From contig NZ_FNHF01000006.1 of the NCBI RefSeq assembly GCF_900103695.1, forward strand, positions 173,603-237,602: a stretch of 64,000 bases of DNA. The letters run 5' to 3'. Position 1 is the stretch's first letter. Every line of letters starts with the position of its first letter. The notes under the pieces are model-generated. The model saw nothing but the letters and a program-made list of their open reading frames with translations, did no database searches and was not told the DNA's origin. This document shows positions 54,650-63,785 of the stretch, in pieces. Origin of the DNA: Sediminibacillus halophilus (lineage in GTDB: Bacteria; Bacillota; Bacilli; Bacillales; Amphibacillaceae). Both the position numbers and the translations under genes were made by a program.

Positions 54650-55213
54650 TTACACGTGGCGAAGCCGTTTCCTCAGGGCTTCTCTGCCTCGATGAATCCG
54701 TGTTTTCACTGTTCCCATCGGAATATCCAATATCTCACTAATCTCTTGTAAAGACAATTCTTCGAGATATCTCAAGGCAATCACTCCCCGGTATTTAGGT
54801 GGAAGTGCCATGATTTCCTGTTGAATGTAACTCTGGAGTTCCAGACTTTCCACTTCTTCCTCGGGTAATGCTTGTTCTGCGGGCAATTGCGAATACATAT
54901 CCAATCCATCGGTACCTTTTACTTCTGCATCCAGGAAGTAATCAGGTTTTTTCTTACGGATCCTGTCAATGGACAAGTTGGTTGCTATACGATACAACCA
55001 TGTAGAAAATTTACGTCGCTCATCAAAAGTATGGATATTCACATAGGCGCGAATAAAAGCTTCTTGTGCAATATCTTCTGCTTCATGGCTATTACCCAAC
55101 ATCCGGTAACATATTTGGTATACTTTATTTTGATAAAAGGAAACAACGTCCTCAAATGCCGATTGGTCTCCTTTTTTCACTTGCTTTATTTTTTGCTTTA
55201 TCATCATATCCAT
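54650..55213 (-). CDS. sigW: ECF sigma factor SigW
   Basis: 187-residue sigma factor for the envelope-stress and antimicrobial-peptide response. Region 2 (about 8-75: GNSHEAEDIAQEAFIRAYVNI, KFSTWLYRIATNLSIDRIRKK) and region 4 (about 125-180: LPPKYRGVIALRYLEELSLQEISEILDIPMGTVKTRIHRGREAL) are intact. A near-perfect SigW promoter lies upstream, so it is autoregulated. Start: ATG after GGAGG; a second ATG two codons later is possible. Confidence 0.96.
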   Translation of the reverse strand: MDMMIKQKIKQVKKGDQSAFEDVVSFYQNKVYQICYRMLGNSHEAEDIAQEAFIRAYVNIHTFDERRKFSTWLYRIATNLSIDRIRKKKPDYFLDAEVKGTDGLDMYSQLPAEQALPEEEVESLELQSYIQQEIMALPPKYRGVIALRYLEELSLQEISEILDIPMGTVKTRIHRGREALRKRLRHV

Positions 55214-55249
55214 TTAAAAATACCTCCGCTGCATTTGCGGTCACTATCC

Positions 55250-55278
55250 TATACGAGTGACGATCATTTGAGGTTTCA
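55250..55278 (-). promoter_or_regulatory. SigW autoregulatory promoter
   Basis: On the minus strand TGAAAC (55278-55273), a 17-bp spacer, then CGTATA (55255-55250). This matches the SigW consensus TGAAAC-N16/17-CGTA. Confidence 0.9.
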
Positions 55279-55411
55279 GTTTTTTTGCCCTTTTTTTGTA
55301 CAAACAGAGCAGGAATTTTTCCGTTCCTCCGATTAATGAAAAAATATGTTTATAGGTCTATTAAACCGGGTAAATATTAACATCTATATTATATCAGTTT
55401 AGGAGGAAGGT

Positions 55412-55561
55412 ATGGATATTAAATTGTATTTGTTGGAAAAAATCGAAGCTTGCCGCAAGGAAATGCTTGAATTATCCCGAAAAAAAGAGCTTACCTCAGA
55501 TGCAGTCGTCTCCGCAAGCACCAGACTCGATTACTGGCTGAATGAATACGATAAAGCTTGA
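55412..55561 (+). CDS. Spo0E-like aspartyl-phosphate phosphatase
   Basis: 49-residue two-helix protein of the Spo0E family, which removes phosphate from Spo0A~P and delays sporulation. The family motif SxxLD is present (STRLDYWLNEY). AGGAGGAAGG lies just before the ATG. It is the only plus-strand gene between the sigW operon and arginase. It supports a spore-forming host. Confidence 0.85.
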   Translation: MDIKLYLLEKIEACRKEMLELSRKKELTSDAVVSASTRLDYWLNEYDKA

Positions 55562-55569
55562 CCAATTAC

Positions 55570-55604
55570 AAATAAAAAAACCCCCGCTTTTCAGCAAGGG
55601 CCAC
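55570..55604 (-). terminator. Arginase gene terminator
   Basis: On the minus strand cccttgc / gcggggg forms an imperfect stem with loop tgaaaa, followed by T7. Confidence 0.65.
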
Positions 55605-55614
55605 AACACTAATA

Positions 55615-56520
55615 CTACTTTAATTTTTCTCCAAATAAGGAACCCATTAATCCTACAGCTATTACAGCTGTTTTATTTTTTTCGTCTAATATGGGATTTA
55701 CTTCCACAAACTCCGCAGAAGTGATCATGTCTGTTTCTGCCAGCATCTCCATAGCCAAATGGCTTTCCCGATAACTCAAGCCTCCGATCACCGGAGTGCC
55801 CACACCTGGCGCATCACCCGGATCGAGTCCATCTAAATCAAGACTGAGATGCACGCCGTCGGTACGTTCCTTCAAATAATCGATGACTTCCGATATTACT
55901 GCAGACATTCCGATCCGATCCACCTCATGCATTGTATATACCTTGATGCCCTTTTCCCTGATAAGCTCTTTTTCGCCTTCATCCAATGAGCGCGCACCGA
56001 TAATGACAATGTTCTCCGGTTTTATTTTTGGCTGATATCCTAATATATTGGTAAGACGCTCGTGACCCAGTCCAAGGTTAACCGCCAACGGCATTCCGTG
56101 TATGTTACCGGAGGGCGAAGTGTCCGCTGTGTTTAGATCTCCATGAGCATCATACCAGATTACTCCAAGGTTTTCGTAATGCTTTGCTATACCTGCAAGG
56201 CTTCCGATAGCGATGCTATGATCGCCCCCTAAGACAAGCGGAAATCTTCCCGCAGTTATCGTTTCATCTACCTGTTTTGCAAGCAACTCATTTCCCTCCG
56301 CAACTTGGCTTAAATTGCGCAAGTTGTCTTGCAGCTGTTCCGCCCCCCGACTCGGACGAGAAATTTTAATATCTCCCAAGTCCTCGATTTGAAAATTCAG
56401 TGCCTCCAGGGTTTCCAACACTCCGGCATAACGAATTGCGCTCGGACCCATATCGACTCCCCGTCTGTTCTGGCCTAAATCCATAGGAACCCCTATAATC
56501 GATACCCTCTTATTATTCAC
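55615..56520 (-). CDS. rocF: Arginase
   Basis: Mn2+ enzyme that splits arginine to ornithine and urea. 301 residues, typical. The metal-ligand motifs are complete: LGGDHSIAIG (about 97-106), WYDAHGDLNT and HLSLDLDGLDPGDAPG; VEVNPILDEKNKTA near the end is also diagnostic. AGGAGGAAATATT precedes the ATG. It lies alone between sigW and the tRNA operon, without rocD/rocE, so rocF is assigned by protein type only. Confidence 0.95.
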   Translation of the reverse strand: MNNKRVSIIGVPMDLGQNRRGVDMGPSAIRYAGVLETLEALNFQIEDLGDIKISRPSRGAEQLQDNLRNLSQVAEGNELLAKQVDETITAGRFPLVLGGDHSIAIGSLAGIAKHYENLGVIWYDAHGDLNTADTSPSGNIHGMPLAVNLGLGHERLTNILGYQPKIKPENIVIIGARSLDEGEKELIREKGIKVYTMHEVDRIGMSAVISEVIDYLKERTDGVHLSLDLDGLDPGDAPGVGTPVIGGLSYRESHLAMEMLAETDMITSAEFVEVNPILDEKNKTAVIAVGLMGSLFGEKLK

Positions 56521-56832
56521 AATATTTCCTCCTCCAATTAATTCTCCTGCAAAACTTCAAGGATACGCTTTCATTATTTATCATCTCTGAAGTTTGTTCC
56601 TTCCTAACTTCATTTTAGTCAAAGATACAGGAATGACTCAACTGGACATAAAACTGTATATATATACGAATGGTGGTTCGAGGGGAAGACCCTTGCATAC
56701 AAGAGTACCTTGTTCACCTCTGAAGCCTCAAGACAAATCTCAAAGCGACACACACAACTACCACCAGGGGACTGGCTTAAGACTTTAAGCTGAGCAGGCT
56801 CCGGAGCCGGACAAGCAAGATTTTAACCAAAA
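56521..56832. other. Gene-free stretch upstream of rocF
   Basis: No supported gene. It must contain the rocF promoter. Short inverted repeats (gctccggagc, cttaagactttaag) are present without clear meaning. Confidence 0.4.
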
Positions 56833-56873
56833 AAAGAGCGAAGCTACTATTAAAAGTAGCTTCACTCTTTATG
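56833..56873 (-). terminator. Terminator of the nine-gene tRNA operon
   Basis: On the minus strand agagtgaagctac / gtagcttcgctct with loop ttttaata, then T7. Confidence 0.9.
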
Positions 56874-56878
56874 AAAAG

Positions 56879-56951
56879 TGGAGCCTAGCGGGATCGAACC
56901 GCTGACCTCCTGCGTGCAAAGCAGGCGCTCTCCCAGCTGAGCTAAGGCCCC
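56879..56951 (-). tRNA. tRNA-Ala(TGC)
   Basis: 73 bases; acceptor GGGGCCT / AGGCTCC with A73; anticodon TGC in loop TTTGCAC. CCA is not encoded. Last gene of the operon. Confidence 0.95.
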
Positions 56952-56955
56952 ATAT

Positions 56956-57030
56956 TGGAGCGGAAGACGGGATTCGAACCCGCGACCCCCACCTTGGCAA
57001 GGTGGTGTTCTACCACTGAACTACTTCCGC
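56956..57030 (-). tRNA. tRNA-Gly(GCC)
   Basis: GCGGAAG acceptor, anticodon GCC, CCA encoded. Confidence 0.95.
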
Positions 57031-57033
57031 AAG

Positions 57034-57118
57034 TGGTGCGGATGGAGGGACTTGAACCCCCACGTCCGAAGACACTAGAGCCTGATTCTAGCGCGTCTGC
57101 CAATTCCGCCACATCCGC
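57034..57118 (-). tRNA. tRNA-Leu(CAG)
   Basis: 85 bases with a long variable arm. Anticodon stem CTAGA / TCTAG encloses loop ATCAGGC, giving CAG. CCA encoded. Confidence 0.93.
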
Positions 57119-57293
57119 AAAATCTACTGGCAATAAAACAAGACATGGAGGACTCTGAAACACAGCCCTGTCCATTTGAGATGAATGATGAGCCATGGAG
57201 GATTCCGACGCCGCAGGCTAGTCCTTGCGTCACTGGATGGCAATGAAAAGCAAGGGGAACCGTTGGTGAGAATCCGGACCATAACTTCCTTGA
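57119..57293 (-). other. Long intra-operon spacer with a tRNA-Lys fragment
   Basis: Spacers elsewhere in this operon are 3-60 bases, but this one is 175. Bases 57186-57205 are identical to 57291-57310, the 3' acceptor/T-arm end of tRNA-Lys plus flank. Probably the remnant of a duplicated tRNA-Lys. Confidence 0.6.
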
Positions 57294-57366
57294 TGAGCCA
57301 TGGAGGATTCGAACCTCCGACCCTCTGATTAAAAGTCAGATGCTCTACCAACTGAGCTAATGGCTC
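57294..57366 (-). tRNA. tRNA-Lys(TTT)
   Basis: GAGCCAT acceptor; loop CTTTTAA gives anticodon TTT. CCA not encoded (TCA follows). Confidence 0.95.
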
Positions 57367-57415
57367 ATGATTAATGATAATAATACTACCTAATCATGTT
57401 ACTTATAAAAGAAAA

Positions 57416-57490
57416 TGGCTGGGCTAGCTGGATTCGAACCAGCGAATCACGGGATCAAAACCCGATGCCTTACCGCTTGGCTATAGCCCA
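57416..57490 (-). tRNA. tRNA-Gln(TTG)
   Basis: TGGGCTA acceptor with G73; loop TTTTGAT gives anticodon TTG. CCA encoded. Confidence 0.95.
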
Positions 57491-57547
57491 ATAAAAACAA
57501 AAGCAGTGCCAGCTGCTCGCACTTTTATCGTTTTTATCAATTTTTAA

Positions 57548-57633
57548 TGGTGGAGGGAGTAGGACTCGAACCTACGAACCCGATGGGAGCGGATTTACAG
57601 TCCGCCGCGTTTGGCCAACTTCGCTATCCCTCC
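57548..57633 (-). tRNA. tRNA-Tyr(GTA)
   Basis: 86 bases, class II with long variable arm; loop CTGTAAA gives anticodon GTA. CCA encoded. Confidence 0.95.
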
Positions 57634-57698
57634 ATAAATCAATACTTCTTGCAAGCCTATTATAAGCTTTAGGATGCAAATTATTCAACTGATAAAGA

Positions 57699-57774
<76 letters not shown>

Positions 57775-57777
57775 AAA

Positions 57778-57853
57778 TGGTGGAGGATGCAGGGCTCGAA
57801 CCTGCGACCCCCTGCTTGTAAGGCAGGTGCTCTCCCAGCTGAGCTAATCCTCC
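57778..57853 (-). tRNA. tRNA-Val(TAC)
   Basis: GGAGGAT acceptor; loop CTTACAA gives anticodon TAC. CCA encoded. Confidence 0.95.
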
Positions 57854-57866
57854 AAATGCAAATATA

Positions 57867-57941
57867 TGGTGACCCGTACGGGATTCGAACCCGTGTTACC
57901 GCCGTGAAAGGGCGGTGTCTTAACCACTTGACCAACGGGCC
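57867..57941 (-). tRNA. tRNA-Glu(TTC)
   Basis: First gene of the operon. Loop TTTCAC region gives anticodon TTC; CCA encoded. Confidence 0.95.
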
Positions 57942-57949
57942 AGCGTTGA

Positions 57950-58002
57950 TATCTGTCAAACTGACAGATACTATTATAACTCTTTTCCATGGTGTTTGTA
58001 AA
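57950..58002 (-). promoter_or_regulatory. tRNA operon promoter with dyad at the start site
   Basis: On the minus strand -35 TTTACA (58002-57997), 18-bp spacer, -10 TATAAT (57978-57973). A perfect 9-bp dyad tatctgtca-aac-tgacagata (57950-57970) covers the expected transcription start. Confidence 0.75.
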
Positions 58003-58136
58003 GAGAAAATTTTATTTTTATTTGCCTTGAATACAATAAAAGGCGTACCTTTTCTAAGGCACGAATATGATTATAATTGGTATCGGTAATTTTGACAAGC
58101 ATTTTTTCAAAAAATATCCTTTATTAGATAAAAAAA

Positions 58137-58170
58137 TAGCCCCTTAGTGAGACGGCACCAAGGGGCAATC
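58137..58170 (-). terminator. bpr terminator
   Basis: GCCCCTT / AAGGGGC stem with a 14-base loop, then TATTTTTTT on the minus strand, about 32 bases after the stop. Confidence 0.85.
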
Positions 58171-58201
58171 TATTTATATTATATAGGGGGAGGTAAAAAG
58201 C

Positions 58202-61200
58202 TTAGTCTTCCGTGTTAATAAACAATTTTCCTTCGGCCGCTGCCTCGGTTACATTACCATAGTCATCGCCGACTTTAACAACAATTTCTGCTCCTTCCGC
58301 TATCAAATTGGAAGTCGCTGTCCAGTACCCAACATAATGTCCTTCTTCCGTTTCTGTCATCGGAAGTTCGGTAGCATTGTTGGACAAATTGGTTAAAGGC
58401 ATTTTGATATAGAACGTTGCCTCCAGATCTGCATCCGAATCAAATTCAATTTTCACTGATTCGCCTGCTTGAAGATGGATATCCTCTTCCGGGGTAACGT
58501 TGGTAATTTCCGGAGCGGCCAATTTCGCATCAATGGTGATGGTGTTGACACGGGCATTACCAGCTTTGTCAACAGCCCGGACTTTAATTTCATTTTCCCC
58601 GTTGTCCACGAGAATCCGCTTCGAAAACGTTCCATCTTCATTAACTTCTGCTTTTTGACCGTTCACTACCACTTTATCAAGATTGTCTTCCACAACCTCG
58701 CCAGTAACCTTCACTACTTCTTTATTCGTTTTATCCCCATCTTCTGGAGATGTGATAGTAAGTTCCGGCTTCTGTTGGTCCAGTGTTATGACCACTGGAT
58801 CAGAAGGATCGGTGGAACCGTTATCGGTAGAAGAAACAGCTGTCAGGGAATTAGCCCCTGGTTCAAGCGTAACATCGACCGAAAATTCACCATCTTCACT
58901 TACTTCTGTCACCGCCGCTTCTTCTTCATTATTGTAAACAGTCAGGGTTGTAGATGGAGCCGCACTTCCAGTAACCGTTACAACTTCTTCCTTGGTGTAA
59001 CTGTTATCCGATGGTGACTCAATTACCGGTGCCTCAGCGGCGTAACTTACCAAAGCCCGGATCATGTAATTCCCTTCAGATTCAGGTGTTTGGCTCCAGC
59101 CTCCGTCGACCAGCTGCCAGCTTCTACCGGCGTTTTCTCCATCTTCATCAGTACCTAACCCAGGAGTATTTGGATTAGGTTGAGTTTGAATATAGACCAT
59201 ATAGAAATCTCCCGATACAGAAATTCCTTTCTCAGCCAGGTCAACGCGTGTCCACTCGCCGTTACGCAATGCCGTAGCATCATATGGTCCTCCAAGTTTT
59301 TTACCTGGTGCTCCGTCCGGTCCGCTGGCATCATATACAGCTACTTGAAATTCCTCGCCACCCGGTACTGGCCAGTCTTCTGTCCAGAAGCGGAAAAGTC
59401 CACCAGTGACCATAGCTGACTCCTGCCCCTCTGCAAGGGACATTTTTACAGCCCAGCCGTTGCCTGCATCATAAAATGCACGAGCATTCTCTGCGGTTCC
59501 ATCATCATAACCAATTTCTCCAGGATAACCAATGAATGGATCCATTTCAATTGTCAATTCGACCGTTTCGTCTCCTTCAATCGATACAGCAACTTCTTTA
59601 GCATGAAAGTCCGGAGCCATAACACGGATGGTGTAATCACCTTCGTATGCATCAATGGAGTAAGATCCATCCGCTCCTGTTTCGACTGGATCGACGGCTG
59701 CATCCTCGACAAGCATCAAGGTTGCCCCTTCGATCGGTTCTCCTGTTTCTTCATTGACCACTTGGCCGGAAACTGTTCCTGTTGGAACCGGATTTAATGT
59801 GAAGTTCGCTTCTACCGAACCTTCTTCCGGTACATCAACAGCCTGCTCCTCGGCATAGAATCCGTATGCATCTGCTTGAAGTGTGTATTCTCCTGCCCCA
59901 TGTAGTAAGCGGAAACTTCCATCAGCAGGGTTTGTGTTTACAGAACGATCGGTTTCAAGCACAGTGACAGTTGCATCCAATGGCAAGAGGTTTGGTTGGT
60001 ATTGATCATCGATTTCCCCTTTTGCCAGCTGGGGTGCAGTCACATCTTTCAGTTTAGAAGGTGCTAATTTTTTCGGATTGACCTTCTTTTTCTTCTCTAC
60101 CTTTTTATCAGCAGATTTTTTATCCTCCGTAGCTGTCTTTGCTTTTTTCGAAGTGTTCTTATGCAGAGAGGCAGTTGAACCATCTGCCTGATCAGTTAGT
60201 GCTACGTCGTCGATATACCAGCCTTCACGCACAACGCTTAAATCGGTATCGACGTGGAAACCTACATACACATTTTGCCCGGCATAGTCAGAAAGGTTGA
60301 CTTCTGTGTCCGTCCATCCATCTGTTGTGCCGTTAAATTCTTGTAATTGATCCCAATTTTCCATATCAGTAGAAACTACTACATGACCATAATCATAGTT
60401 ATTTTCCAAGTTAAACCATGATTTGAATTGGAGGAAAGTATCCCCTTCTGGTACTTCTACTGGTGGCATCACCAAGGTCATATTGGAATCATTGTCATAA
60501 TCTCCTGCTAGGTTCGTACCATAGACATTCTCTCCAGAAGCAGCTTCCTCTGGTCCGGATTCCGGTACACCCCATTGCCAGGAATTGTTTTCCCCAAAAG
60601 ACAACCAGCCCACTGGATTTGCTTCAAAATCTTCTTCATATCCAGTGGAAATAGCTTCTTTAATGGAAACTTGGAAAACGTCCGTTTCCACTTCATTTTC
60701 GCCAAAGTCGACCGCTTTCCACTTGTATTCAAGCGATTCGCCTGCGATTGCTTCCCCTGGGATAACCGCCTGGTAAGTGCCCTCGGTGAAGTCACCTTGA
60801 ACTAATTCTGCTGCGATTGTTTCCCAATCACCGCCGTCTAGACGATACTGCAGCTCTACCGTGTCAACGCTGACATTATCGTTAACTTGTGCGGAAAGTG
60901 AGAGCGGTACGCCTTCATAAGTATCTTCCGGAGCTACATGTTCAATAGCAGGCTCTTCACTATCGTTGCCTTCCTTGTAAACATTACCGGTAATTTCTCC
61001 CACTCCGCTGACCACTGCGGAAACCGCATTGAACGCATTGACAATTCCATGTCCAAATCCTTCATTTGGATCTTCCGGATATTGACTGTTTGTGGTCGTG
61101 TCAGCAGTTTCCATCAGAATATCCTTTACGTCTTCTACCGACAGAGAACTATCTGCCTGTAGTAACAGAGCGGCAGTAGCGGCTACATGCGGCCCTGCCA

Positions 61201-62542
61201 TCGAGGTACCATTCCAGCCACTCTCGTAGTTGCTTCCCGGTACAGAGGAGCGAATGTTCACTCCAGGTGCTGCAATGTCCGGCTTTATCTCCCCATCATA
61301 AGGAGAAGGCCCTCGAGAAGAAAAACTGGCCAATCCATCGCTTGAATCGGTAGCAGCTACCGCGATGACTTCTGGATAATTTGCCGGTGCAGCGATGGTT
61401 CCATCTCCAGGTCCATCATTTCCGGCTGAGAATACCGGAACAAGACCAGCGCTAATCCAATTTTGCACCATCGGACGATACCACTCATCCAATCCAGGTC
61501 CGCCTCCCCAGGAGTTATTCACTACATCAGGCGCCGCTTCTGGATGCGGAGTACCGTCTGCATCTTTAGGGGCAAGCACCCATTCACCAGCTTCCAGCAA
61601 GTCCGCATCCGTACCGCCAGCAGCCGTGAAAGCTTTTACTGCTATCCACTTAGCTCCAGGTGCAACACCTATCTGGTTGCTGCCGTCTTCATCCGTTCCT
61701 ACCATTGTACCCATCGTGTGTGTACCGTGGCCTTGGTCGTCGTAAGGAGTCTCTTCTCCAGCTGTAGCGTCGAACCAATTTAGTTCGTGATCCGTTTGAT
61801 CAGGATTAGAAGCATCGAAACCACGATATTGATCTTGTAGTGCCGGGTGATCCCATTGAACACCAGTGTCAATGTTAGCAACGACAACACCACTTCCATC
61901 AATCCCCATTTCCTCCCAAACTTCCGGGGCTCCAATTCGATCAATGTTCCATTCTGTAGCATTTGTATCCTTCGCGCGTTTCATTTCTTTTACTGTTTCT
62001 TGTTCAGCCGGTGTAAGCTTTCTCACCCGGTTAGGAAGAATCTTTTCTACTTCTGGCATCGCAGCAATTTCCTTCATGATTTCCTCATTACTTGTCACCG
62101 CCATCGCATTGACAATGTAATAGGAGTTAAAAGAAGAGACTTTACCTTTTTCGGTTGCACTCTCCAAATATGTTTTTAGCGATTGCTGGGATTCCAAAGC
62201 AGTTGATTTTAATTCCGTTACAACTGCTGACGTTTTGACTCGTTTTATTTGTGAGGATGTTAACGAAGAATCAGTTTTTTGGGCAGTCGCTGCAGCATTT
62301 TTCGCTGCTTTAGCGGTGTTTGCCTGATCCTTCATTTTCACTAGGTAGGTTAATTCTTTCTTTTTTTGAAAGGAATCAGTTAAATCCTTACTGATTTTGT
62401 TATTTACCTGCAGATTATCTTTGATGGAAAGACTTGTTGAGGAGCTTTGTGCTGAGGCTGTGGTGTAAGTAAATAGTTGTAATACCAAAAAAGCGATCAA
62501 AGAAATGCTAAGCCATTTCATCTTTCCTCTTTTTGGCCTCAA
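58202..62542 (-). CDS. bpr: Bacillopeptidase F, S8 family secreted protease
   Basis: Large secreted subtilisin-like protease, 1446 residues from this TTG. A signal peptide covers about 1-32 (cleavage near ASA). An inhibitor-like propeptide follows to about 185. The S8 domain has Asp225 (NIDTGVQWDH), His272 (GHGTHTMGTM), oxyanion Asn375 (SAGNDG) and Ser447 (NGTSMAGPH). Then come an immune-inhibitor-A-type beta domain, a Lys-rich linker (KKAKTATEDKKSADKKVEKKK), carboxypeptidase-regulatory-like repeats and Ig-like modules (ITSPEDGDKTNKEVVKVTGEV). No LPXTG. The TTG start has AAGGGG at 8 bases and gives an N-terminus like B. subtilis Bpr; the ATG 7 codons later (62521) is the alternative. Alignment from memory with Bpr is close over the whole first 1200 residues. 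Confidence 0.93.
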   Translation of the reverse strand: MRPKRGKMKWLSISLIAFLVLQLFTYTTASAQSSSTSLSIKDNLQVNNKISKDLTDSFQKKKELTYLVKMKDQANTAKAAKNAAATAQKTDSSLTSSQIKRVKTSAVVTELKSTALESQQSLKTYLESATEKGKVSSFNSYYIVNAMAVTSNEEIMKEIAAMPEVEKILPNRVRKLTPAEQETVKEMKRAKDTNATEWNIDRIGAPEVWEEMGIDGSGVVVANIDTGVQWDHPALQDQYRGFDASNPDQTDHELNWFDATAGEETPYDDQGHGTHTMGTMVGTDEDGSNQIGVAPGAKWIAVKAFTAAGGTDADLLEAGEWVLAPKDADGTPHPEAAPDVVNNSWGGGPGLDEWYRPMVQNWISAGLVPVFSAGNDGPGDGTIAAPANYPEVIAVAATDSSDGLASFSSRGPSPYDGEIKPDIAAPGVNIRSSVPGSNYESGWNGTSMAGPHVAATAALLLQADSSLSVEDVKDILMETADTTTNSQYPEDPNEGFGHGIVNAFNAVSAVVSGVGEITGNVYKEGNDSEEPAIEHVAPEDTYEGVPLSLSAQVNDNVSVDTVELQYRLDGGDWETIAAELVQGDFTEGTYQAVIPGEAIAGESLEYKWKAVDFGENEVETDVFQVSIKEAISTGYEEDFEANPVGWLSFGENNSWQWGVPESGPEEAASGENVYGTNLAGDYDNDSNMTLVMPPVEVPEGDTFLQFKSWFNLENNYDYGHVVVSTDMENWDQLQEFNGTTDGWTDTEVNLSDYAGQNVYVGFHVDTDLSVVREGWYIDDVALTDQADGSTASLHKNTSKKAKTATEDKKSADKKVEKKKKVNPKKLAPSKLKDVTAPQLAKGEIDDQYQPNLLPLDATVTVLETDRSVNTNPADGSFRLLHGAGEYTLQADAYGFYAEEQAVDVPEEGSVEANFTLNPVPTGTVSGQVVNEETGEPIEGATLMLVEDAAVDPVETGADGSYSIDAYEGDYTIRVMAPDFHAKEVAVSIEGDETVELTIEMDPFIGYPGEIGYDDGTAENARAFYDAGNGWAVKMSLAEGQESAMVTGGLFRFWTEDWPVPGGEEFQVAVYDASGPDGAPGKKLGGPYDATALRNGEWTRVDLAEKGISVSGDFYMVYIQTQPNPNTPGLGTDEDGENAGRSWQLVDGGWSQTPESEGNYMIRALVSYAAEAPVIESPSDNSYTKEEVVTVTGSAAPSTTLTVYNNEEEAAVTEVSEDGEFSVDVTLEPGANSLTAVSSTDNGSTDPSDPVVITLDQQKPELTITSPEDGDKTNKEVVKVTGEVVEDNLDKVVVNGQKAEVNEDGTFSKRILVDNGENEIKVRAVDKAGNARVNTITIDAKLAAPEITNVTPEEDIHLQAGESVKIEFDSDADLEATFYIKMPLTNLSNNATELPMTETEEGHYVGYWTATSNLIAEGAEIVVKVGDDYGNVTEAAAEGKLFINTED

Positions 62543-63199
62543 TGATATTTCCCCTTTCCAAATTTTATTGGACTTACTGTTTCTTTCACCTCCTCCGGGA
62601 CTTTTTTCTGAATATTCTAAAGAAGTTACAATGATGTTACTAAAACTTTCCAAGCTTGGCTAGATAGTTTAGCAAAAAAAGGTAATTATACTCTGTTTTT
62701 GTAATATTTAGTCATGGTTAAAGTCCCTGTCCTACATAATGAAACAAGGAAAGAAGGTATATATACTCAACTGTTTTTCATCTTCCAATGTGACAATAGC
62801 CTATGTAGTCCTATTTCATAAAATCAAGCATATTAAAAAAACGAGGCAAAGCGAATGAAATAAAAAACATACAAGCAGCGACCCGACTAAGTTCATAGTG
62901 AAATCATACAAGCGAGTCACTACCGAGTTAAAAAGATCGGGAATAGAATCAAACAATGCAGAAAACGCTTATCACCATTAAAGAAGGAAATGAAAATAGT
63001 AGAGCATATCTTTAAAAGATAGGATTGGCTAACACTATTTTTAAAAAGGGATTAAGAGATAGTGGGATTTACATATAACTTATAAGGGATGTGTTATATT
63101 ATCAACCATACGAGAGAGGAGAAGGCAAAGGGGCACGCAAATGAACTAACTTTAAAAATAACAACAAAATAAACTTTCTTATAATTGTCCTAAATAGAA
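62543..63199. other. Gene-free region between bpr and the rRNA/tRNA unit
   Basis: About 650 bases with no supported gene. It must contain the bpr promoter. AT-rich, with a purine-rich gagagaggagaaggcaaagg stretch near 63112 that resembles a ribosome site but leads to no frame. Confidence 0.45.
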
Positions 63200-63232
63200 A
63201 AAACGCTTTATCCCTTACAGGACAAGCGTTTT
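63200..63232 (-). terminator. Terminator of the rRNA/tRNA operon
   Basis: aaaacgctt / aagcgtttt stem followed by TTCTATTT on the minus strand, just after tRNA-Thr(GGT). Confidence 0.8.
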
Positions 63233-63238
63233 ATAAAG

Positions 63239-63311
63239 AGCTTCCAGCCGGACTTGAACCGGCGACCTCTTCCTTACCATGGAAGCGCTCTACCGACTGA
63301 GCTATGGAAGC
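63239..63311 (-). tRNA. tRNA-Thr(GGT)
   Basis: GCTTCCA acceptor; stem CTTCC / GGAAG encloses loop ATGGTAA, giving anticodon GGT (not CAT). CCA not encoded. Confidence 0.92.
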
Positions 63312-63314
63312 AAA

Positions 63315-63389
63315 TGGCTCCACCGGTAGGATTCGAACCTACGACCGATCGGTTAACAGCCGATTGCTCTACCACTGAGCTACGGTGGA
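63315..63389 (-). tRNA. tRNA-Asn(GTT)
   Basis: TCCACCG acceptor with G73; loop CTGTTAA gives anticodon GTT. CCA encoded. It directly follows 5S rRNA. Confidence 0.95.
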
Positions 63390-63395
63390 ATAATC

Positions 63396-63512
63396 TGCCT
63401 GGCGGCGTCCTACTCTCGCAGGGGCAAAGCCCCAACTACCATGGGCGCTGGAGAACTTAACTGCTGTGTTCGGCATGGGAACAGGTGTGACCTCTCCGCT
63501 ATTGCCACCAGA
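63396..63512 (-). rRNA. rrf: 5S ribosomal RNA
   Basis: About 117 bases; minus-strand sequence begins TCTGGTGGCAATAGCGGAGA and contains CACCTGTTCCCATGCCGAAC and CGAGAGTAGGACGCCGCCAG. The ends may be off by a few bases. Confidence 0.95.
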
Positions 63513-63574
63513 CCTGCAGAATGCAGGTCGTTCTGTTAAGCCCGTTCACAGGACGTGAACGGGCTTAACAGAAC
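63511..63574 (-). other. Two tandem perfect hairpins between 23S and 5S
   Basis: A 20-bp perfect stem (63530-63549 with 63555-63574, 5-base loop) abuts an 8-bp stem gacctgca-gaa-tgcaggtc (63511-63529) at the 5S 5' end. Probably processing signals for 5S maturation. Confidence 0.7.
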
Positions 63575-63785
63575 TTCCTTCGTGTTTTTTTAGAAAAAGT
63601 GTACCTTCAAAACTAGATAAGAAGGAAGACATCAACGAACTTCACACGTGATAGTACTATAATCCAGCTCTGCGGGCTAGATGCTCGCGTCATAAGTCAT
63701 TCCCCTACAAGCCCCATAAGGCAGGGCTTTTCGGTGACTGGCTTATGCGTGTCGCATCTGACCAAGCCCGCGACGCTTTTTGATT

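Noticed and set aside
57119..57293. Additional complete tRNA gene
   Set aside because: Only the acceptor/T-arm end of tRNA-Lys is present; no D-arm or anticodon arm can be found.
63239..63311. tRNA-Met(CAT)
   Set aside because: CAT is visible in the plus-strand anticodon region, but correct folding of the minus strand gives loop ATGGTAA and anticodon GGT (Thr).
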